DNA of 64,000 bases from Betaproteobacteria bacterium Ga0077532. Its GTDB lineage: Bacteria > Pseudomonadota > Gammaproteobacteria > Burkholderiales > Ga0077523. Under the pieces are notes generated by a model. It saw only the letters and a list, made by a program, of their open reading frames with translations. It did not search any database and was not told where the DNA came from. Both the position numbers and the translations under genes were made by a program. Within the stretch, counting starts at the first letter, position 1. Each line of letters starts with the position of its first letter. Location of the stretch: positions 62,001 through 126,000 of the forward strand of contig LNEE01000017.1 of the NCBI GenBank assembly GCA_001464895.1, in the 5' to 3' direction. This document shows, piece after piece, positions 37,046 through 46,134 of this stretch.

Positions 37046-39117
37046 CGGCCACTCTCGCGCAGACCCCTTTGATGACTGAAACAACGGGCGGCCTCGGGAC
37101 CGTGCTCGCGCGGATTGCTGCGAGCAGCGCCCACGACGATGGCCAGCTGCTCGCGGAGCTCGTCGATGAGTTGCGACCGGACGACGCCGACGACACTGCC
37201 CAGGCCGTCAAGAACCTGCAGGCGCTCCAGTACCTGCTCGGCACCCGGGAGGACCACTGCCAGGCGCTGGTGACCTACCTCACGAGTCTGGTCGGCACAC
37301 GCCAGCAGATCGATCTCTACACCGACTTCGGCATCCTGCCCGGCACCGGTTTCTACACAGAGGCGGCGCGCCGGCTGATGCACCGGATCCTGCCACCGGT
37401 GCTCGACGCCCGGGCGCTGTCGGGTCTGTTGAAGCGAGTGTTTCCGCGACCGGACGACCACGTCTGGGTGAGCGGCGTCGACACGGCGCACTGGGCCGCC
37501 GTGTTCGATCAGCTCGGGTTCGACATGGCGGCGTCGCCACACGGTCGTTCGACATTGGGTCAGATCGTCGAGAGCGTGCGGGTCATTGCGCACCGCATCG
37601 CTGCGCTGGGGCTCGAACCCGACCTGGTGGCGGTGCGCCCGGAGCTACGCAAGCACCTGTCGCCGTTCATCGCACAGTGCACCGAGACGCAGAGCTTCCT
37701 CGACACCCTCACGGAGGGCGGAGTCGACCCGCAGCCCGGTGTCGAGGATGCGCGACACATCCTCGTGCTGCTCGATCAATGCGACAACGTGATCGAGCGG
37801 GTTCGCCGCGGAACGAGCGAAACCGGCATCGGCATCGCGCTGACGTACATCCTCCAGCGCCTGACCGACAACGTGGCGAGACAACGGACGCTTCTGTCCC
37901 TGCTCGATGCCGCACCGCAGAACCCTCGTTCCGTGCCTGCGGCCCGCCTCATGGCCGAGTTCGTCGACGCCGCCAACAACAGCAACCGCCTGCGCCAGCA
38001 CTTCGCGCGGAACACCGAACTGCTGGCCCGCGAGGTCACCGAACACTCCGGCCGGACCGGCGAGCACTACATCACCAGCACGCGCGACGAGTTCCGCGGG
38101 ATGTTCCGCGCCGCGCTGGGTGCAGGTCTCGTCGTCCCGTTCATGGCGCTGACCAAGCTCGGCCTCACAGGTCTGCACGCTGCGCCGTTCATCCAGGGCC
38201 TGCTCTACAGCCTCATGTACGCGGTGGGCTTCATCGTCATCCACGTACTGCACTTCGCTCTCGCCACCAAGCAGCCGGCCATGACGGCCACCCGCATAGC
38301 GCAGGCGCTGGAGGCGAGAACGGACCGCCGGCTGGATCTCGCACCGCTCGTGGAGCTCATCGTCCGGGTCACCCGCACCCAGTTCATCGCGATCGTGGGC
38401 AATGTGGTGCTGGCGCTGCCGCTCGCATGGTTGCTCTGCCGGGCGATGTTCCTGAGCACCGGCACCCATGCAGCGGGCGTCGAGAAGGCGGAGCACATGT
38501 TCCACGATCTGCATCCCTGGGCGAGTCTCGCGCTCTTCCATGCGGCCATCGCGGGCGTCTACCTGTTCATGACCGGGCTCGTGTCCGGCTACTTCGACAA
38601 CCTTTCGGTGTACCGGAAGATCCCGGCGCGCCTTCGCCATCTCGGCTGGCTCCGCACCACCATCGGCGAGGAACGTGCCGCCCGATTTGCCAACTACGTC
38701 GAGCACAACCTCGGCGGACTGGTGGGCAATGCCTTCTTCGGCTTCGCGCTCGGCATGACCGGCGTCATCGGCTACAACTTCGGCCTGCCCCTCGACATCC
38801 GCCACGTCACGTTCTCGGCGGCCAATTTCGGCATCGCCATCGAGACCCTCGACGCCGGCATCGGCTGGGCTGCCATCGGCATCGCGTGCCTGGGCATTGC
38901 ACTCGTGGGCGTGGTGAACCTCACCGTCAGCTTCTCGCTGGCGCTGATGGTCGCGATGCGTGCGCGGCGCGTACGCTTCGCCCACGCCCGGCCGCTGATG
39001 CTGGCGCTCGTGAAGCGATTCTTCTCGGCGCCACTCGACTTCGTGCGACCGCCGCGAGAGATGGAGAACGACATCAGCCGGGATCCGGCGACATCCAGGG
39101 AGGAAGAAACGAAATGA
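37042..39117 (+). CDS. Gcr-type polytopic membrane protein (annotated family: site-specific recombinase)
   Basis: 691 residues from a GTG overlapping the preceding stop (GTGA); ATG 37072 is the alternative. The N-terminal half is soluble and helical, with long acidic and coiled segments. The C-terminal half has about six membrane helices ([58 protein letters not shown], then three more). It matches the betaproteobacterial protein family labelled site-specific recombinase after Neisseria Gcr. None of the tyrosine or serine recombinase catalytic motifs is visible, so the label is doubtful; a membrane function is more likely. It sits between ETF oxidoreductase and an aldolase homologue. Confidence 0.75.
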   Translation: MTATLAQTPLMTETTGGLGTVLARIAASSAHDDGQLLAELVDELRPDDADDTAQAVKNLQALQYLLGTREDHCQALVTYLTSLVGTRQQIDLYTDFGILPGTGFYTEAARRLMHRILPPVLDARALSGLLKRVFPRPDDHVWVSGVDTAHWAAVFDQLGFDMAASPHGRSTLGQIVESVRVIAHRIAALGLEPDLVAVRPELRKHLSPFIAQCTETQSFLDTLTEGGVDPQPGVEDARHILVLLDQCDNVIERVRRGTSETGIGIALTYILQRLTDNVARQRTLLSLLDAAPQNPRSVPAARLMAEFVDAANNSNRLRQHFARNTELLAREVTEHSGRTGEHYITSTRDEFRGMFRAALGAGLVVPFMALTKLGLTGLHAAPFIQGLLYSLMYAVGFIVIHVLHFALATKQPAMTATRIAQALEARTDRRLDLAPLVELIVRVTRTQFIAIVGNVVLALPLAWLLCRAMFLSTGTHAAGVEKAEHMFHDLHPWASLALFHAAIAGVYLFMTGLVSGYFDNLSVYRKIPARLRHLGWLRTTIGEERAARFANYVEHNLGGLVGNAFFGFALGMTGVIGYNFGLPLDIRHVTFSAANFGIAIETLDAGIGWAAIGIACLGIALVGVVNLTVSFSLALMVAMRARRVRFAHARPLMLALVKRFFSAPLDFVRPPREMENDISRDPATSREEETK

Positions 39118-39854
39118 GCATCAAGCGCGAGATCGAGAAGGCCCGCATCGAACTGACGGCCGCGTTGCGGTCCGCCGCACGGATGGGTCTCAACGAAGGC
39201 GTCTGCAACCACTTCAGCCTGGAACTTCCAGGGTCGCCGGACCGCTTCCTGATCAACCCCCAGGGGCTGCACTGGTCCGAACTCACGCCGGCCGATCTCA
39301 TGATCGTCGACGAGAAGGGTGAGGTCGTGGCAGGCAAGCACAAGGTGGAGCCCACGGCGTTCTTCATCCACGGACGCATCCACCTGAACAAGCGCAAGAA
39401 GTGCGTCCTCCACACGCACATGCCGTTCGCGACGTCGCTCTGTCTGCTCGAGGACGGCCAGCTGGATTGCGCTGCGAACCAGAACGCCATGCGATTCTGG
39501 AACCGCATCGGCTACGACGGCGAGTACGGCGGCGTGGCGCTCGACAACGCCGAAGGCGACCGCATCTGCAACGCCCTGGGGGACCGCGACGTGCTCTTTC
39601 TCGCCCACCACGGTGTGATCGTCTGCGGCGACAATGTGCCGTACGCGTTCGACGATCTCTACTACCTCGAGCGCTCGTGCATGGTGCAGGTGCTGGCGCA
39701 GAGCACCGGCGGAAAACTGAAGCGGGCGCCGACGCATCTCGTCGAACAGGCCGCGAAGCAGATCGAGGGGGAGCGCCAGCAATCGATACTGCACTTCGAG
39801 GCGCTCCAGCGCCTGCTCGACCGGCACGAACCGGGCTGGTCGAAGCTGCGCTGA
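39114..39854 (+). CDS. Class II aldolase/adducin family protein
   Basis: 246 residues. The ATG overlaps the preceding stop (ATGA) and AGGAAG lies about nine bases upstream. The family zinc site is visible as CVLHTHMPFATSL (two His) and LAHHGVIVCGDN (a further His pair), with KVEPTAFFIHGRIH upstream. The N-terminal MGLNEGVCNHFSLEL is typical of the AraD/adducin group without a specified sugar substrate. It may act on a hydroxy-keto acid, but the substrate cannot be deduced. It ends the plus-strand unit with ETF oxidoreductase and the Gcr-type protein. Confidence 0.85.
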   Translation: MSIKREIEKARIELTAALRSAARMGLNEGVCNHFSLELPGSPDRFLINPQGLHWSELTPADLMIVDEKGEVVAGKHKVEPTAFFIHGRIHLNKRKKCVLHTHMPFATSLCLLEDGQLDCAANQNAMRFWNRIGYDGEYGGVALDNAEGDRICNALGDRDVLFLAHHGVIVCGDNVPYAFDDLYYLERSCMVQVLAQSTGGKLKRAPTHLVEQAAKQIEGERQQSILHFEALQRLLDRHEPGWSKLR

Positions 39855-39897
39855 CCGCGCCGCAACCGGGACACCTCGCGGCCCGCGGCCGCGGGGT

Positions 39898-40341
39898 TCA
39901 CTCCTCCCGGAGCCAGGTCTGGGAACGCCCGATGAGCGAGAGCCCGATGAATCCGCGGACTTCCATCTTCGACCCGTCAGGACTCACGCGCACCTTGCAG
40001 CTGTAGGTCTTGCCGTTCTTGGGGTCGAGGATCTCGCCCTTCTCCCAGGTGTCACCGTCCTTCACGAGGCCCCAAAGGATCTTCATCCCGAGCACCGGGC
40101 GATCCTTCCGATCGCCCTTGCAGGCACGGCAGAGGCCCTCGGGATCGTCATCGGGCTGGCGATTGAGGAGCTGCTCGATGCGCCCCTCCAGGGTCCCGCT
40201 CGCTTCGATGATGCGAACGAGTGACCGGGGCTGCTGCGTCTTGTCGTCGATGGTCTTCCACAACCCGACGGGCGAGGTGCGGTCGGCGGCAGCCGCCATC
40301 GCTGCGAAGAACATCATCAGGAAAGCCAGAACCAATCTCAT
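39898..40341 (-). CDS. Secreted DUF2147-family protein
   Basis: 147 residues from the ATG at 40341, with GGGAGGA seven bases upstream. A Sec signal (RLVLAFLMMFFAAMAAAA) is followed by SPVGLWKTIDDKTQQPRSLVRI, the typical DUF2147 opening. Next come CRACKGDRKDRPVLGMKILWG with its cysteine pair, and the C-terminal LSLIGRSQTWLR. The fold is a small beta barrel found in the periplasm of many proteobacteria, of unknown function. It lies at the end of the minus-strand fatty-acid block, 144 bases after the thiolase gene, with a 14-bp palindrome (39882-39895) just beyond its stop. Confidence 0.87.
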   Translation of the reverse strand: MRLVLAFLMMFFAAMAAAADRTSPVGLWKTIDDKTQQPRSLVRIIEASGTLEGRIEQLLNRQPDDDPEGLCRACKGDRKDRPVLGMKILWGLVKDGDTWEKGEILDPKNGKTYSCKVRVSPDGSKMEVRGFIGLSLIGRSQTWLREE

Positions 40342-40485
40342 CCATTCCTCCCGTGTCGTGGTGGTCATTGGGTCGTATCCGTGCCGCCAGGCGCCGGCGT
40401 CGCGCGACAACGTTGCGACTGAACCGCGGCAGTGAGGATGCCCGAACTGACGGCGTTCGTCGTGGGGGCCTGGGACCGGCGCGCT

Positions 40486-41685
40486 TCACAGCGCCTCGAA
40501 GACGCCGGCCGCCCCCATGCCGGTGCCGACGCACATCGTCACCATGCCGTACTTCTGCCGGCGTCGCCGCAACCCGTGGACGAGGGTCGCCGTGCGGATG
40601 GCGCCCGTTGCGCCGAGCGGATGACCCAGCGCAATGGCGCCACCGAGCGGATTGACGATCGCCGGGTCGAGACCCAGCTCGCGCATCACCGCCAGTGACT
40701 GGGCTGCGAACGCCTCGTTCAGCTCGATCCAGCCGAGATCGGCCTGCGAGACCCCCGTCTGCTTCAGGACCTTCGGAATCGCATGGATGGGGCCGATCCC
40801 CATGATCTCGGGGGGCACGCCCGCCACCGCGAACCCGACGAAGCGCGCGAGCGGCGTGAGACCGAAGCGCTTCACGGCCGCTTCGCTCGCGAGGATCACG
40901 GTGCCGGCGCCATCGGAGGTCTGCGAGCTGTTGCCCGCCGTGACGGATCCCTTGGCCGCAAAGGCAGGCCGCAGCTTCGCGAGCGCCTCCATGGTCGTCC
41001 CATCCCGCGGGCCCTCGTCGTGACCGACGACGCGCCGCTTCACGATCACCTCGCGGGACGCGAGATCAGGTTCGTGCAGCGCGATCTCGTAGGGCGCCAT
41101 TTCCTCCGCGAACGCGCCCTCGAGCGTCGCCGCCAGGGCACGTCGGTGACTCTCGACCGCGAAGGCATCCTGGTCGTCACGACTCACCTTCCAGCGCTCG
41201 GCGACCTTCTCGGCGGTCATCCCCATGCCGTACGCGATACCCACGTGCTCGTCGCCGCGGAACACGGCCTCGTTGAACGCGATGTGGTGCCCGCCCATCG
41301 GGATCAGACTCATGCTCTCGGTCCCGGCGCCGATCATCACATCCGCCTCGCCGAGCCGGATGCGATCGGCCGCCATCGCCACCGCCTGCAGACCGGAAGC
41401 GCAGAAGCGGTTGACGGTGACGCCGGCCACGGAGGACGGCAGCCCCGCAAGCAGGAGCGCGATGCGCGCGACGTTCATCCCCTGCTCCGCTTCGGGGATC
41501 GCGCAGCCCACGACGACGTCGTCGATCGCCGAGGCATCGAGCGAAGGCGTGCGCGCGAGCGCAGTGCGCAACGCATGCGCCAGCAGATCGTCCGGGCGCA
41601 CCTGCCTGAACATGCCGCGCGGCGCCTTGCCCACCGGGGTTCGCACGGCCGCGACGATATAGGCGTCCTGGATCTGCTTGCTCAT
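40486..41685 (-). CDS. Acetyl-CoA acyltransferase (3-ketoacyl-CoA thiolase)
   Basis: 399 residues. The active-site nucleophile C95 (NRFCASGLQ), base H355 (GGAIALGHPLGATG) and second Cys C385 (TMCVGTGMGAAG) are all present. It cleaves 3-ketoacyl-CoA with CoA, the last step of beta-oxidation. It starts 15 bases after the multifunctional hydroxyacyl-CoA dehydrogenase gene, its usual partner (FadA with FadB type), so the two proteins probably work as a complex. Chain-length preference cannot be read from the sequence. Confidence 0.94.
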   Translation of the reverse strand: MSKQIQDAYIVAAVRTPVGKAPRGMFRQVRPDDLLAHALRTALARTPSLDASAIDDVVVGCAIPEAEQGMNVARIALLLAGLPSSVAGVTVNRFCASGLQAVAMAADRIRLGEADVMIGAGTESMSLIPMGGHHIAFNEAVFRGDEHVGIAYGMGMTAEKVAERWKVSRDDQDAFAVESHRRALAATLEGAFAEEMAPYEIALHEPDLASREVIVKRRVVGHDEGPRDGTTMEALAKLRPAFAAKGSVTAGNSSQTSDGAGTVILASEAAVKRFGLTPLARFVGFAVAGVPPEIMGIGPIHAIPKVLKQTGVSQADLGWIELNEAFAAQSLAVMRELGLDPAIVNPLGGAIALGHPLGATGAIRTATLVHGLRRRRQKYGMVTMCVGTGMGAAGVFEAL

Positions 41686-41700
41686 GGCACGGATGTCCTG

Positions 41701-44193
41701 TCAGTTGCGCAGCGGCTTGCCGGTCTTCAGCGTGTGTTCGATGCGGGCCTGCGTGCGCTCGGTGGCGAGCAGCGCGACGAGCGTCTCGCGTTCGAGATCG
41801 AGCAGCCATCGTTCATCCACCAGGCTGCCCGCCTCGACGTCACCGCCGGTCATCACGTGGGCGAGCTTCGTGGCGATCAGGAAGTCGTGCTCGGATATGT
41901 GACCACCCGCGAGGAGGTTGGTGAGATGCGCGCGAAACGTCGCTGCCGCGGTACGTCCGCCGACTCGGATGGCATCGCTCGGCAGAGGCGGTCGGTAGCC
42001 GCGTGCCGACAGGGCGCGCAACTCCGCCTTCGCCACGTGCAGCAGTTCGAAGCGGTGCATCACGATGGGGTCCGAGGGGCGAAGGAATCCGATCTCGCGC
42101 GCCTCCATCGCGCTGCGACCCACACGCGCCGTCGCGGCTGCCTCGAACCATCGACGCAGGAACGCGAAGAGATCCCCGCCCTTCGCGTCGACCGCGGCGC
42201 GCATCGCCATCTCCTTGCAACCACCGCCGCCCGGTACGAGCCCGACGCCCACCTCCACCAGGCCGATGTAGCTTTCGAGCGTCGCGACGGTGCGGTCGCA
42301 GTGCATCAGGAATTCGCAGCCCCCGCCAAGCGCCATGCCGTCCACGGCGGCCACCGTCGGGAACGGGCAGTAGCGCAGCGACTGCGAGGTCTCCTGGAAG
42401 CGGGCGACGATGCCCTCGACCTTCTCGAGCCGGCCGGCCATCAGGGCGTCCGCCACGTTCAGTCGGTGGGCGGCCTTGAGGATCGCGGACTCCGCCTCGC
42501 GCCGCACCTTCTTCAGCATCGACGCGAAGCCCGAAGGCTTCGGCTTGTCGGCACGCGGTGCCGAGGGCCCCGACAGATTGGCCCCCACCGAGAACGGCGG
42601 TTCGGTCTGCCAGATCACGACGCCCTCCAGCCCGCGCCCCGCCGCATCGAGGGCCTGCGCTACGCCGTCGAGAACGTCCTCGCCGATCGCGTGCATCTTG
42701 CTCTTGAACGACAGGACGCCGATGTCGTCGCCGGTGGTCCAGAGTCGGACGGCGTCGGTCTCGAGGATCGTCGTGCCGTAGGTCCGGCTCTCGCCGAGCA
42801 CGGCGTCGGGAAACGGCTGCCGGCGATACACCGGCAGCGTCGAGCGCGGGCGCGATGTCTGCGCCGAAGGACTCCACGCGCCGTCCGCGGCATGCACGCC
42901 GGTCCGTTCGGACGCGAGCACCCACGCGGGCAGCGGCACAGCCGCCATCGTCCGGCCTGCAGCGATGTCGTCGGCGATCCAGCCCGCGACCTCGCGCCAT
43001 CCCGCGGCCTGCCAGAGTTCGAAGGGACCCTCCTTCCACCCGAAACCCCAGCGGACGGCGAGGTCGAGATCGCGCGCGTTGTCGGCGATGGCGGCGAGCT
43101 GGTGGGCGCAGTAGTGCAGCATGTCGCGCGTCACGGCCCAGAGGAACCGCGCCTGCGGATGCTGCGATTCGCGCAACGCGCGGAACCGCGCGGCAGGATC
43201 CTTCACCTTCAGGATCTCCGCGACCGCCGGATCGATGTCGCGCGACGCGGGCCGGTACGCATTCGTGTCCGGATCGAGCACGTGGATGTCGCGCCCCTCC
43301 TTCCGGAAGATACCGCCGCGCGTCTTCTGCCCCAGCTGGCCGCGCTCGACGAGGCCCTGGAGCCACGCCGGCAAGCGGAAATGCGGATGCCACGGATCGT
43401 CGGGCAGCGTGCGCTCCATCGTGCCGATGACGTGGGCGAGCGTGTCGAGTCCGACGACATCGGCAGTCCGGTACGTCGCGCTCTTCGGCCGGCCGAGACG
43501 CGTGCCGGTGAGGCTGTCGACCTCCTCGAATCCGAGCCCGAACGCCTGCGTGTGATGGAAGACCGCCAGGATCGAGAAGACACCGACGCGGTTCGCGATG
43601 AAGTTCGGCGTGTCCTTCGCGCGGATCACGCCCTTGCCGAGCGACGTCGTGAGGAAGGTCTCGAGCGCATCGAGCATCGCGCCGTCGCTCGCTGCCGTCG
43701 GGACGATCTCGACGAGGTGCATGTAGCGCGGCGGGTTGAAGAAATGGATGCCGCAGAAACGCTGACGCAGCGCGTTGGGCAAAGCCTCCGCCAGCGCCTC
43801 GATCGAGAGCCCCGACGTGTTGCTGGCGAGGATCGCGTGCGGTGCGAGATGCGGTGCGACGCGGATGAAGAGATCGCGCTTCCAGTCCATGCGCTCGGCG
43901 ATCGCCTCGATCACCAGGTCGCAATCGACGAGCGCATCGAGATGGGCATCGTAGTGACACGGATGGATGTGCGCCGCGAGTGCGGCATCCGCGAGGGGTG
44001 CCGGATCGAGCTTCGCCAGGCCGTCGATCGCCCGTTTCGCGTTGCCGGCGGGGTCCCCCTCCTTCGCGGGCAGTTCGAACAGCAGCACAGGAACGCCGGC
44101 GTTGACGAGGTGGGCGGCGATCTGCGCACCCATGACGCCCGCGCCGAGCACGGCGACCCGGCGGACGATGAACCTGGAATCGTTGGACGTCAT
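41701..44193 (-). CDS. Bifunctional 3-hydroxyacyl-CoA dehydrogenase / enoyl-CoA hydratase (dehydrogenase domain first)
   Basis: 830 residues. The order is reversed compared with E. coli FadB/FadJ. It begins with an NAD-binding dehydrogenase (VAVLGAGVMGAQIAAHLV, catalytic His in GIHFFNPPRYMHLVEIV) and two C-terminal dehydrogenase helical segments. The crotonase-type hydratase follows at about 480-740 (DGMALGGGCEFLMHCD and LVEVGVGLVPGGGG with the catalytic Glu). This layout is known from betaproteobacterial enzymes. It hydrates trans-2-enoyl-CoA and oxidises the product. It is followed by the thiolase and preceded by a FadL porin, 22 bases away. Confidence 0.92.
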   Translation of the reverse strand: MTSNDSRFIVRRVAVLGAGVMGAQIAAHLVNAGVPVLLFELPAKEGDPAGNAKRAIDGLAKLDPAPLADAALAAHIHPCHYDAHLDALVDCDLVIEAIAERMDWKRDLFIRVAPHLAPHAILASNTSGLSIEALAEALPNALRQRFCGIHFFNPPRYMHLVEIVPTAASDGAMLDALETFLTTSLGKGVIRAKDTPNFIANRVGVFSILAVFHHTQAFGLGFEEVDSLTGTRLGRPKSATYRTADVVGLDTLAHVIGTMERTLPDDPWHPHFRLPAWLQGLVERGQLGQKTRGGIFRKEGRDIHVLDPDTNAYRPASRDIDPAVAEILKVKDPAARFRALRESQHPQARFLWAVTRDMLHYCAHQLAAIADNARDLDLAVRWGFGWKEGPFELWQAAGWREVAGWIADDIAAGRTMAAVPLPAWVLASERTGVHAADGAWSPSAQTSRPRSTLPVYRRQPFPDAVLGESRTYGTTILETDAVRLWTTGDDIGVLSFKSKMHAIGEDVLDGVAQALDAAGRGLEGVVIWQTEPPFSVGANLSGPSAPRADKPKPSGFASMLKKVRREAESAILKAAHRLNVADALMAGRLEKVEGIVARFQETSQSLRYCPFPTVAAVDGMALGGGCEFLMHCDRTVATLESYIGLVEVGVGLVPGGGGCKEMAMRAAVDAKGGDLFAFLRRWFEAAATARVGRSAMEAREIGFLRPSDPIVMHRFELLHVAKAELRALSARGYRPPLPSDAIRVGGRTAAATFRAHLTNLLAGGHISEHDFLIATKLAHVMTGGDVEAGSLVDERWLLDLERETLVALLATERTQARIEHTLKTGKPLRN

Positions 44194-44215
44194 GGATGCA
44201 GTCCTGCTTGGAACA

Positions 44216-45478
44216 TCACCACGAGAACGTGTACTGCGCCGCGAGGATGTGCGCGGAGTTGTCGTAGTCGCCGCGCAACGTGCCCGCGTTCGTCGCCGTG
44301 TGGTTGATCGACGCCGATGCGAGCATCACGTAGGCGTAGGCGAAGTCGAGACGGTGCGCGGCACTGACATCCCACCGGGCGCCGAGGGAGACCCACGTGC
44401 GGTCCGAGTCCGGCTGGTTCGCCGTCCGGTCCTCGGCGCTGGCGACGGGCGCCTGGTCCCACGCGAGGCCGCCGCGGAGCAGCCAGGCCTCGTTGATGCG
44501 GTAGTTGACCGCCGCGGCGACGCGCACAGTATCGCGAAACCTCAGATTGAGAGGCTGGCTCGCCACACCCGTGGCGGCATTGCGCGGGACCAGCTGCTGG
44601 ATCACGCTCCACTGATAGAACGTGACGTCGCCCAGCAGCGCCCAGCGGTTGTTGACGTCGTACACGACGCTGAGCGCGGTCATGGCCGGCAGCGACAGAT
44701 CGGCCCGGATATCGAAGGTCTGCGCCGCGAACTCCGTGCCGCTCGCGAGGGTCACGCGCTGGCGGCCGCTCAGGTCGAGATCGACGCGCGACCGGTAGCT
44801 GAGGCCGACCCGCGTGGCAGGCGTCGGGCTGATGAGCACGCCCAGGTTGTAGGAAAAGGTGCTGTCCTCGCCGGTGAGGCGGACCCGTCCCTCGGTCGAC
44901 GGGTTGAGAAGCGTCGAACGCTCGATATCGGCCTCGGCCCGGATGTAGTTCAGGCCTGCACCGACCGAGATCCAGTCCGCAAACTGGTAGGACACCGACG
45001 GATTCACATTGATGAACTTCACCTCGGTGAAGTCGGCCTGGAAACGCCCCCGCCAGCCCGCCTCGTAGTCGGTCTTGCTGCCGAACGGCGCGCTGATGCC
45101 GAGACCGAAGCGCCAGGCACCCGCGGGCAGCACCGCGAACAGCGTGGGGAGGAAGGTGTTCGGGGCGAAGTCCCCACCGTTTCCGCCGGTGAAGGCGGCC
45201 GGCCCCGTGGAACCGGTGTCGGTGTACTTGAACGACGGGTCGACGTAGTGCCCCGCAATCGACACCTGCCCCGTCTGCAATCGCGACATCCCGGCGGGGT
45301 TGAAGTAGACCGTGGTCGCATCCTCCCCGAGCGCGGCGGAGCCGGCCAGCGAGTTGCCGATGGACGACGCGCCCTGATAGGGCAGTGCGAACCCTGCTGC
45401 CTGCGCTGCGCCCGTAGCGACGAGAATAGAGATTGCGCCCGCGGTACCGCGGAGCGCCAGGTGCTTTGCCTGTTTCAT
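44216..45478 (-). CDS. FadL-family outer-membrane transporter for fatty acids or hydrophobic compounds
   Basis: 420 residues. The signal peptide ends at AAQA, and the mature protein begins AGFALPYQGASSIGNSLAGS, the FadL plug-region signature, followed by ATTVYFNPAGMSRL. Alternating strands continue to the C-terminal aromatic residue in QYTFSW, as required for outer-membrane assembly. It would let long-chain fatty acids or other hydrophobic molecules cross the outer membrane. It is clustered with the enzymes that would use them. The thioesterase gene is 69 bases upstream on the same strand. Confidence 0.92.
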   Translation of the reverse strand: MKQAKHLALRGTAGAISILVATGAAQAAGFALPYQGASSIGNSLAGSAALGEDATTVYFNPAGMSRLQTGQVSIAGHYVDPSFKYTDTGSTGPAAFTGGNGGDFAPNTFLPTLFAVLPAGAWRFGLGISAPFGSKTDYEAGWRGRFQADFTEVKFINVNPSVSYQFADWISVGAGLNYIRAEADIERSTLLNPSTEGRVRLTGEDSTFSYNLGVLISPTPATRVGLSYRSRVDLDLSGRQRVTLASGTEFAAQTFDIRADLSLPAMTALSVVYDVNNRWALLGDVTFYQWSVIQQLVPRNAATGVASQPLNLRFRDTVRVAAAVNYRINEAWLLRGGLAWDQAPVASAEDRTANQPDSDRTWVSLGARWDVSAAHRLDFAYAYVMLASASINHTATNAGTLRGDYDNSAHILAAQYTFSW

Positions 45479-45547
45479 GATCGCCTCCGTTCCTGTGCGA
45501 AAGACATCAATGCATGGGCGTCGCCTGTCGCGAAACGCGACCCGATC

Positions 45548-45970
45548 TCATGCGCCCTCGACCAACGGGCTTCGGACCGGCCTGGGACGACGCATTTCAT
45601 CCATGGCCACGTACGTCAGGGTGGCCTCGGTGACCTTCACTGCCCGCTGCGGAATGCCACGCTCGGCGTACACCTCCACGTTGACCGTCACGGAGGTGCG
45701 CCCAACCCGCGCCACGTCGGCGTAGAAGCTGACCAGATCGCCAACCAGCACAGGCTGCTTGAACACGAACGAGTTGACCGCCACCGTCGCCACCCGGCCC
45801 TGGGCGAGCCGGAACGCCGGGATGCTCCCCGCGATGTCGACCTGCGCCATGATCCAGCCACCGAAGATGTCGCCCGTGGAGTTGACGTCCGACGGCATCG
45901 GGACGACCCGGAGCACGACCTCGCGGTCGGTGGGTAGGGTGACGGCGATCGGATCTTCCGCTGTGGTCAT
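45548..45970 (-). CDS. YciA-type acyl-CoA thioesterase
   Basis: 140 residues, one hotdog domain. DVNSTGDIFGGWIMAQVDIAGSIPA contains the catalytic Asn/Asp region of the YciA/BACH group, and TVAVNSFVFKQPVLVGDLV and VNVEVYAE continue the fold. It hydrolyses acyl-CoAs, perhaps preventing CoA depletion during fatty-acid breakdown. It follows fadE by 164 bases and precedes the fadL-like gene in the same direction. Confidence 0.9.
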   Translation of the reverse strand: MTTAEDPIAVTLPTDREVVLRVVPMPSDVNSTGDIFGGWIMAQVDIAGSIPAFRLAQGRVATVAVNSFVFKQPVLVGDLVSFYADVARVGRTSVTVNVEVYAERGIPQRAVKVTEATLTYVAMDEMRRPRPVRSPLVEGA

Positions 45971-46134
45971 CGGGTTTCCAAGTGTGTTGCCCCGCCCCGG
46001 CCGGGCGGCGCAGCCGTGCCGGCAGCCGCGAAGCAGCCACCGGGAGCATGGCGCGATTTAACCATGCAAATGCCATTCTGCTGCCGGACCTCTTCATGGG
46101 GGCATTCCGCAGTGCGATACCCAGGCCAGAAGGG

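Noticed and set aside
37042..39117. Mobile-element recombinase based on the family name
   Set aside because: No recombinase catalytic residues, terminal repeats or mobile-gene neighbours are visible; it is treated as a chromosomal membrane protein.
39882..39895. Terminator or operator at the palindrome CCCGCGGCCGCGGG
   Set aside because: A perfect palindrome between convergent genes, but no loop and no T-run; in GC-rich DNA it may be chance.
40783..44307. Uninterrupted 1174-codon frame on the plus strand opposite the fatty-acid genes
   Set aside because: It lies antisense to thiolase and the hydroxyacyl-CoA dehydrogenase genes, both with intact catalytic motifs. It has the Arg/His/Gly-rich make-up expected from the opposite strand of GC-rich coding DNA.
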